Assembly: GCF_958450345.1 (NCBI RefSeq)
Contig: NC_088780.1
Span: 47,298,033 to 47,362,032, forward strand
Origin: Calliphora vicina
Taxonomy: Eukaryota > Arthropoda > Insecta > Diptera > Calliphoridae
Reading direction: 5' to 3'
DNA length: 64,000 nt
A program made the translations under genes and the position numbers. This document shows positions 56,450 to 64,000 of the stretch, in pieces. The notes under the pieces were generated by a model, which made no database searches, had not been told where the DNA came from, and worked only from the letters and a program-made list of their open reading frames with translations. Within the stretch, counting starts at the first letter, position 1, and every line of letters starts with the position of its first letter.

Positions 56450-59339
56450 CTCCCATTGGACATGTCCCCAGGTGTCGGATAGAGAGGCAGAATGGGACTT
56501 ATTACATCTGCAGCAGTTAAACCCTGTAGTTCCTAGTACTCATTGCTGAGCAAATAAAAATATACTAGGGTGGTACCCAAACAGGAAAGAAGTCAAAGAA
56601 AGAAGAGCAGAACCTAATTAACTCAGTACTAGGGATGGTGAGCAAACAAGCCCTCAGTCGTCGTGAACAAGCGCATATAAGAAAACCATATGGAAGATGG
56701 GTAACTTGACTTCTGTTATTGAAATTACTTCAAGAGGAAAAGGGAATGTGGAAACGCTTTCAACGGTAAGCATTACGCCTCTCCAGCTACAAAATATAGA
56801 CAAGGATTCCGATTCTTCAACTAAAATTATGATTCAAATAACATAGCGCTATGCAAAAAAGATACTGATGAGGTAGAAAAGATGGTCGAGGTAGTAATTG
56901 CGAGCATGGCCAAACTCACCACAAAGAGAAGAAAACTCTCTGGCAACCAACAGAAGAAACCAGGAAAACTGAGACAGAGAGAATACCAACAAAAAGGTAA
57001 CCAATGCAATACTCCAAAGATGGATGATTTCTCCACACTCATTTTAAATGAGAAGGGGAAGAGGGTTTAAGGTTTGGATGTAGAAAAATGAATGGTCTTC
57101 AACCGAGAAGAAGCTCTCTGATCGTGTTCGGTTGATACAGACTATCCACGTAGTAACTTGAGGAGAAGAATGGGAAGAACTTTTTCGCCAGTCTATAGGA
57201 TGAACGAAAACTTAATGGTCTTCTACCGAGAAGAAGCCGTACCTTGAGTAAGAGAAAGGGAAGGACTTTTTTCGCGCAGGCAGACTACGAAGTAACCAAA
57301 ATACCCGAGAAAGAGGGTGAGTACGAGGTGGTGATAGCCGACAAATTATATTGCTACTGTAAATCAACTTCTATCCGTGCAGAACGGCAACACCATCTAC
57401 GATGGACAAAAATAATAAAAGGTAAGATACATGTTTTTCACATTTAGGAACATTGGACAAAGGGTAACTGGGCTGAACGACCCAAAACATCAACTGGGAA
57501 TAAACCAATGTTTGTTAACAGAATTCGGTAAAAGTTAATAGATATAACTGTATCATAATAGATGAAATCTACATACCAGAAACGATTGGCATGTATCTTA
57601 TCAGCATTTCTTCTCAGATTTTCGTTATATTTATTTAATGATTGCGTACCCATTCCCGGGCCCCATAATGTTTAGGAACATAGCCAAAATAGATTGGTGA
57701 ACATTTAGGTTAGACTCGATAATCATACAGCACCAAACACCACCCATGTTATGAAAACTTTTGAGGTGTGTTTTCAACACCAAATCGATGATACTCGAGA
57801 TAAACAGCCTGCATGACAGAGGAATTAGAAAATCTAGTTAGAAAAACTAGAAGGCTTTAGATCCCAATGGAACAAGCTTTCAGTATAATGGGATGAGTAT
57901 AACAGTTAGATACAACATACGTAAAAACAAGACGAATGGCATATTTTATGAACAGATTGATAGCGTTAACGACGTGTTGAAAATTAAGATATTCTTATAA
58001 AAAACCAACCGAATGGCAATAGGTTGGTAAGCATGGAAGATATGTTAATAAAGGAACACTATCAAACGGGAATTATAAGGGAAATGGAAGAACCCAATTC
58101 TCAGAAAGGGAATACCACAGCGGATATAATCATAACCGCTGAACTAGTAAATGAAGCCGATAATCGTTTGTCGCTATATAAGGCAGCAGGACAAGATGGA
58201 ATTTTCTTACCTCTACTTCAGAAAAATATCGACCTAATGGGAATCAAAAAATCAAAGGCCATAGGGTGGGAAATAGATGGATAAATTTCAACAGAAATGA
58301 TACAAAAATAAGATACAGAGTATGCAAAGGAACCCCTCAAAGGTGGTATTTTATCTCCCCTACTATGGGTAACTACCATACACAATCTATTAAGGATTCT
58401 GTACGATGAAGATTTCAAACACATTTGTTATGAAGATGACGTCTTCGTAGTGATAAGTGGGAAGGATACCAACATTTTATATGAAAGGTCAAAGGAAGCC
58501 CTCAAAATATCTTATAAGTGAAAGAGAGAGAGAGGATAAGACGAACATGTGTATGATCACTAGAAAGCGGAAAATTCCTAATTATGAATGCCCTGTCTTT
58601 CGAAACAAGGCAATACAAATATCGAAGAAGGCAAATAAGTAGGAGAAGTACTCGATTGGAGACTATACTGGAAGGAACACTTTGATAGCAGAGTATAAAA
58701 AGCACATAAAATATGGGCATTCCGCAGACACACTGGCTATACATTAGTGTTCAACGACCAATTCTAACGTATCAGGCACAGAAGAATGAGGTAACAATAA
58801 TAAGGAAAAATCATGAAACCGATCTATATACAGATGATTCTAAAATAGGTGACCAAACAGGAATTAGCTCTAAAGAACTAAGATCATCTATCAGATTATA
58901 ATGCTCTTTTCTAGGCTAAGATACGAAGACTATTGTTGAAGAACATTGATAACCAAAATTCAACTCCTATTTTGACGGATAGTCGAGTGGTTATTAAAAC
59001 TCTAAGGTAATATGTATAATGTTAAAACTCAGAATATTTTAGAATGTAAGAATAAAATAAACTCATACAATAATTGCGAAAGTATTGGATCCCAAGCCAT
59101 CATAACACTATCGAAAACGAAAAGTCAGACAAGCTGTCCTGGATGGTATAACTTCAATCTGGAAAATACCAAATCCCTTCCAAGATTTATGGATGAACTG
59201 AAGGAGTGTTTAAGAAACAAACATGTCAGAGACTGGCCGAACTTTGCAATCTGAACCACAACCAATATACTTTGGGGAGACCCAAAACTAAAGACAACAA
59301 AGGAGATTGTGAACCTGATTACTTAAACACTTCGAAAGT
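56450..59339 (+). pseudogene. Jockey/LOA-like LINE relic: ORF1-like, RT and RNase H
   Basis: Plus strand. 56882-57070 is a basic segment (KLTTKRRKLSGNQQKKPGKL) like an ORF1 region. 58024-58284 is the start of the reverse transcriptase palm: IIREMEEPNSQKGNTTADII and YKAAGQDGIFLPLLQK (YKAPGPDGIFP-type motif). Around 58330-58455 broken frames give GGILSPLLWVTTIHNLLRIL and CYEDDVFVVISGKD, where the YADD box has become YEDD. 58814-58900 carries DLYTDDSKIGDQTG (RNase H TDGSK motif mutated), then ILTDSRVVIKTL. 59012-59260 continues the RNase H/C-terminal linker with LKECLRNKHVRDWPNF. Near-identical phrases at 57091 and 57214 show a 122-bp duplication. Stops and frameshifts are numerous. The C-terminal tail continues after the insertion at 59342. 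Confidence 0.75.
57443..57681. repeat. Insert bounded by an 11-bp direct repeat in the LINE
   Basis: TTTAGGAACAT occurs at 57443-57453 and 57671-57681, enclosing 217 bp that do not resemble LINE coding sequence. The insert ends ttcccgggccccataatg and begins tggacaaagggtaactgg. A minus-strand open frame (57444-57653, NKYNENLRRNADKIHANRFW) is not recognised. It may be a small insertion with a target duplication, or a LINE-internal repeat. Confidence 0.4.
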
Positions 59340-59341
59340 TA

Positions 59342-60573
59342 CACACAGAAAAGAGTTCGATTGGAAATCAGTTCCCATTTTCAATATTTAATAAGATGAA
59401 CTGAAATTAAGGTATCATAATTAAAAAACTATAATTTCAATCGATTTTCTATGATAGGAATTGTAAAAACACAATTTCAATCGAATAATGGTTCTTACAA
59501 TACTAAAGTTAGTTATCTTAACTATCTTAACGTTTTCTAAAATTTAAGTTATTAATTCGTCTACCATGACTAAATTAAATTCAGCAATATTCGTTCAATC
59601 CCCAAATATTAGTAGTTGTAATCGAAAAATTCGATTACGATATGAAAAATTCAAATGCGGTGTTCACAACCGAAAGAAAAATGTATATTGGTAGAAATTT
59701 TTGACAAAACATTTAGCTTGTATAAAATAAATTGAAATTCACAAAATAAGTTATTTTGTTTAAAATATTTTTAAATTAGCAAATTTAAACAAATAAGATC
59801 TACTAATTTGTTTAACTAATGTTAAACTATTCATTAAAGGACGTGTTCAAATATTTTTTTAGGTTTCATAACAACAATCACATCTGTATGATAAGGAATC
59901 GTTTAGCACAATATCTCATCTTTGAAGTTAGTTGCGAGGAGTCAGCCTATGACCGTCGATATGTATATAGTTCTTTCGCAATGGAAAATATCCACGGTAT
60001 CTTTAGAAAACACCGATTCATATTTCTGTGTTTTAAAATGTATGCTAATCTTTTGTTCTCATATTAACTTACTGAATGTATTATTTCAACCACTTTATTT
60101 ATAGATATTCAAGTTCTAAACCAGCCTCAATCTAAACAAGAAAATATGTGAAATCGCCACTATCGTTTGAAAAAATTCAAATAAGTGAAAATATTGCAAT
60201 GCTAATTACACACTTTAGCACATAAGGCGACGATATATAATAACGCATACGAATTTTAATTTAAATATTAAGATTTTGTACATATTTTAAGAATAAACAC
60301 ATTCAATTTTTATCAATAAATGGGAGAAATGTTAGAAAAATCATTAATTTATATCAGTGCTAGAAAAAATCGTAATTATCACCACAAATAGATTCTGTCC
60401 TTACTACCGAATTATTTAATTTTAAACAGTTGAGTCTACCATTAATTCAGCAAGAGAATAACACAGCTACCATATATTCAGTCATCACAATCGAATTTTG
60501 TGATAGTACATGCAACCGACAAAATTCGATTGGCGACAAATTCGGTTGTGAACACGAATCTGTTTTCTCTGTG
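59342..60573. mobile_element. TA-flanked element inserted in the LINE, family B-like ends
   Basis: Left end CACACAGAAAAGAGTTCGATTG; right end, inverted, CACAGAGAAAACAGATTCG. TA lies on both sides (59340-59341 and 60574-60575). Subterminal words recur inverted inside: gttcacaacc.gaa near 59672 and ttcggttgtgaac near 60541; cgattggaaatc-like and cgattggcgac near both ends. The interior is A+T-rich and lacks a recognisable transposase. LINE coding sequence flanks both sides. Confidence 0.55.
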
Positions 60574-60575
60574 TA

Positions 60576-60760
60576 GTTAATGCTAAAGCCTCTCCTGGCT
60601 CGCAGCGGTCTATACGACAGTCCTGTCTGAAAATTTTGTGATGAAGAGAAAGAAATACTGGAACATTCTATTGAGGAAATAAGGTTCTTTATTTAGACGA
60701 CCATGGTTTTTTAGGCGCAGAACGGTGAACAACACTTCCTCAAGAGCGCACAACATGCAG
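60576..60760 (+). pseudogene. LINE C-terminal zinc-finger tail (continuation of 56450-59339)
   Basis: Reads SGLYDSPV*KFCDEEKEILEHSIEEIRFF, matching the CRxCDEExETxEHxLCxC tail of LOA/Jockey/R1-group ORF2 proteins, with some cysteines lost. Same strand as the LINE upstream, so the element at 59342 is best read as an insertion into it. Confidence 0.6.
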
Positions 60761-61750
60761 AGTGTATGGGGCATAAAGTTAACTCTATACTCAATCTAAC
60801 CCAAATTTTTTGTATGTTTATTTCTAACAGTGAGTTGGTATGGTTAATCATTTACATGTTGCTCTGAAATATTATAGTATCTAAATAAGTTTTCTAAAGC
60901 ATTTTATAATATCCTCTATATTCTGTATTTAAAAAAAAGTTATTGTCTTAATATTTTAAAAATATCAGAAATCATACTTTCTTTTACTTTTCAATTATTT
61001 TTAACAATTCGTTTCTCTTCTTTGTGTTTTCTCAGTAACTGTTTCATTTAGATGACCTGAACGTTCTTCATTATCGCTAAAGCATCTTAAAATATTCTCC
61101 TCCTTAGTTTGATTTAAGTAAAATTAATTTCTTGTTTATTTTATTTATTTGCCATTAACTACATTATTGCCTTTATTGGTTTACATAAAATGTTCTTCAT
61201 TAGAAAATTTTCTAGTTAATAGTCTTCAATGTCTAATAAATCAAATTTAATTGCTACTAATGCCGTTTGTAGCACAATTAATAGTATGAATAAAAAGATC
61301 TTCATAATTATTGTGGAAATTATTGCAGAGTTTTCCTTTTAAAACAGCTGGTGTTCATTTCTTTACGGTGGTCATCATAAATAGTTTAACGAAAATTTAT
61401 CAGCAGGTGGAATAGACTTCCTTTTACATATTTGTAATTGTATGATGGCATAAAAATGTATTTTTTCTAAACTTAAACGTAAATAATTATGGCAGATACT
61501 TTTTGTGAAAACATGTATATAATTATCTGTTTCACATAACATACAACATTGGTGATGAAAAAATGAAATTTGTCGAATATGTGTCGGATGTTGGGTATAA
61601 AATTTGAGTTTTTTCAATTAACAACAAAAGGATGTATTGAAAGAAATATCTACGTGAAGTATCTTGTGGAAATTAAGATAAAATTACTATTCAGTTCGGA
61701 CGTGTTGGGATTAAAATACTTACTCGAATGTAACCATTCTCTTGACCTAT
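60761..61750. other. Gap without recognisable features
   Basis: A+T-rich DNA. The opposed small open frames at 61375-61773 have no motif. Confidence 0.5.
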
Positions 61751-61754
61751 TTAA

Positions 61755-61990
61755 AAGCCTCCCACACACTTAGCTTCGATTTCGATCCATCAGTATAGAT
61801 CTCAAATAGGTATTTTGGAATGATTGATACCTTAATGCTCCTGTGGATGAAGGGTTTGGGAGTGCAGTAATCAATGTTGTCCGGGAGTACATCTAGAAAA
61901 TTAATTATTAATAACAAAGGGGAACAAAATTGACATTTTGGTTTGTTGCCGCGGAAAATGTTTTTGATAAAACATGTATGGGACATTACA
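61755..61990 (-). pseudogene. LINE RNase H start, small fragment
   Basis: Minus-strand frame contains NIDYCTPKPFIHRSIKVSII and LFEIYTDGSKSK, the entry into the RNase H domain (IYTDGSK, at about 61779-61802) of Jockey/LOA-group elements. Downstream coding is lost at 61755. It may belong to a different copy from the plus-strand LINE at 56-61 kb because the strand is opposite. Confidence 0.6.
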
Positions 61991-62500
61991 TAGTCAAAAC
62001 TACTTTTAGTTTTTTTTGAGGAGCTCTTGTTTTTAAGATATCGTTTTAATTTTTTGGTTATTCTGTATTTTTTTCTCTTTTTGTTGGGTTATTTCATAAA
62101 TGGAGACTAAAATTAAAAACGCATCTTTGTACTGGTGTTCTACACAAAATTATCTTTTCTTTGACATCAATCTTGTTTACCTAAGTTTCAGGATATATTG
62201 CTGATATCGCAAGGATGTTGAAAATTAACTTTTTCAGTTTCATCCTTATAAGTTTTACCTATGGTAAAAGGGTTCAAAATTTGTTCACTATATACAATAA
62301 AAACTTATCAATAAACTAATTTATATAAAAATATTGAAAATTCGCTGAAAATATACTAAACTATTTGGCAAATAACTGAAAGTTTTAAAGTAATTTTTAT
62401 ATGTATTTCATATTAATAAAACTATATAAATGTTCGCAACTTGAATGTTTTACACCTGTTTTTTTTATAAATATAATTTCTCTTGTTATATTATTTCATT
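61991..62500. other. Gap without recognisable features
   Basis: A+T-rich; nothing seen. Confidence 0.5.
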
Positions 62501-62661
62501 ATGGCTAGTAAGATGAGATGCTGTGTTAAAGATCCTAATATGTTTTGTTACATTTGTGACGAATATATCTTAAAAGATCAGCGAAAATCAATTACAACAC
62601 TGTTCTCCAATTGTATTTTGCTTACTTTGGTATTCAAGTTCGCAACATAGACAATTCCTGG
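62501..62661 (+). pseudogene. N-terminal zinc-ribbon-like fragment of a dispersed transposon protein
   Basis: Reads MASKMRCCVKDPNMFCYICD then EYILKDQRKSITTLFSN. After a one-base frameshift near 62620 it continues AYFGIQVRNIDNSW. The arrangement CCVKDP..FCYIC.....K.Q+..IT.L......YFG.......DxSW resembles the N-terminus of uncharacterised proteins that I recall as highly repeated in arthropod and cnidarian genomes. The paired CxxC suggests metal binding. The rest of the protein is missing. It may be connected with the relic at 26-1305, but they are on opposite strands and 61 kb apart. Confidence 0.5.
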
Positions 62662-63576
62662 ATATATAATGTATAAATAAATCTATATGTTTGTAAAAAT
62701 TTATTTTTTTCTGTAAAATATTAGTGTTTTTAAAAAAAATTTGAGATATTTTCACCAAAAACGCTGTAAATCACGTAAATACAAATTTCGCAATATTTTA
62801 AAAACGTCAAATGAAGTATTTACATTGCTGTAGTTAGATTTAAATGTGTATTAAAAAATAAAACTAATGACTACCTAAAAATTTATTTATAAAAAAAATT
62901 GTTTTTAGGATGTAAAATTTCGGGATATTATCTAAATATTTCATTAAATTTTTAACTAGTTTTTCATTTTAATTTAAAACTATATTCGCTATAATGCATT
63001 GAATGTGCAGTGATAAATTTTTATTTAAAATTTTCATAATGCACAATTTTATTAAGGATAAAACTAAAAAAGTTAAATTTCAACTTTCCCGAAAGATCAG
63101 ACAAATATGCCAAAATATCCATTAGAATTATTATACTCAAAAGATGCATATGTTTATGTAAACCAGTCTCTTCAAAATTTTGAAGAAAAACACAAAAAAT
63201 AGGGTATTCAATGAAAATATAAAAACCGCGATATTTCGAAAACGCGAGCTGACTGAAAAAAACAAGTACAACATAGTAATGAGGGTTCATCAACGTGTAC
63301 AAAACGTAGTTCAAATCTCGGGCACCAAAATCTCTGTTCCGCAGTGTAATAATTTAGTCCTATTGCCGAAGTTCCTCCTGTTTCATACGACAGCATTATG
63401 AACTTTTATTATAGCAGTATTGAGTACAATTCTCCTAGCTACAAATATCAACAGGAATTCAATTCAGTCGGTTAAAGAGGGATTTAGATGGTGTGGTGCT
63501 ACATACATAATAATCATCAGTGCCGAGGTAAGTAGGATTCTTTCAAAGTATCGGGTTCATTAATTTGGTATTCCTG
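62662..63576. other. Gap without recognisable features
   Basis: A+T-rich to about 63150. 63200-63560 is more balanced in base composition but carries no motif I recognise. Confidence 0.45.
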
Positions 63577-64000
63577 CACGCAGAGAAAAAATATACTTGG
63601 GCATGGTTACTGTATTCATTTAAATAGTGTTACAAGATTTTTAACAATATTATAGTCACAGTAACTATTTATATGATTGTGGGAACCATAATACGGTTAA
63701 TTTAGGATTCACATGATTGTATCAACCATATATATGGTTACAGTAAACAAATATTTGTTTGTGGCAACCATATTTATGATGAATAATTTTATCATAATAT
63801 GTTGTTCTCAGATTATGATAAGCCTTAAGCCGAGAGCAACATAATATGATAAGTCCTTCATCATATGAATGGTTGTCACAAACATATAGTTGTTTACTGT
63901 AACCATATATATGGTTGATACAATTATGTGAATCCTAAATTAACCATATTATGGTAACCACAATCATGTAAATGGTTAATGTGACTATAATATTGTTAAA
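63577..64000. mobile_element. Family B palindromic MITE, truncated by the window end
   Basis: Starts CACGCAGAGAAAAAATATAC. It contains the same arms as 43305-43792 (aaccataatacggttaa, caaccatatatatggttaca, then the inverse set) and a centre near 63810 (gattatgataagccttaagc). The last 60 or so bases are outside the window. The left flank is TG, not TA, so one flank base may have mutated. Confidence 0.8.

Overview
The window looks like A+T-rich intergenic or deep intronic DNA from a higher (brachyceran) fly, most likely a calyptrate such as a blowfly or house-fly relative. That is inferred from the repeat content: a DINE-1/Helentron-type repeat in eight copies, mariner and Tc1 relatives, piggyBac- and hAT-type miniature elements, and Jockey/LOA-like and RTE-like LINE fragments. 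I found no intact host gene, no tRNA or rRNA gene and no CRISPR array. Every coding region I recognise is a broken transposon gene.

Layout. 0-1.3 kb: a decayed DDE-like transposase-type gene on the minus strand. 1.4-9.5 kb: repeat family F, a partial family A copy, a mariner relic, a LINE RT fragment, a tandem-unit element and a LINE C-terminus. 10.2-15.2 kb: family C split by a complete family A element; a 935-bp hAT-type element with an 8-bp target duplication; two mariner fragments; another family A element. 15.2-24.2 kb: A+T-rich DNA, an expanded family A element, a Harbinger-like MITE, a 664-bp palindrome and an internally deleted Tc1 element. 25-29.4 kb: a second Tc1/mariner-type relic, family A/F/C copies, a piggyBac-like MITE and a hAT relic that keeps its transposase C-terminus. 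29.4-39 kb: gene-free DNA, small MITEs, two RTE-like LINE relics and a degenerate family A copy. 40.8-45.3 kb: a hAT-type element nested in another, a LINE fragment split by a 488-bp palindromic MITE, and a mariner relic. 47.5-55.2 kb: family A, three mariner relics, two family G copies and another hAT-type MITE. 56.5-60.7 kb: a LOA/Jockey-like LINE split by a TA-flanked element. 61.7-64 kb: an RNase H fragment, a zinc-ribbon-like relic and the start of another palindromic MITE.

The elements do not form a working pathway. They record successive insertions, and several can be ordered because the target site or an empty homologous copy is present in the window. The most unusual feature is a set of five hAT-type elements, each with a perfect 8-bp duplication. 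Each carries its own short motif repeated in both orientations near its ends: GAAATAACTCCCA, GTAGCAG, AACCGGTT, TTCCCGGG or TAGCCATTTT. I infer that these are transposase-binding arrays. All statements about protein families come from recognising motifs by eye; no database search was run.
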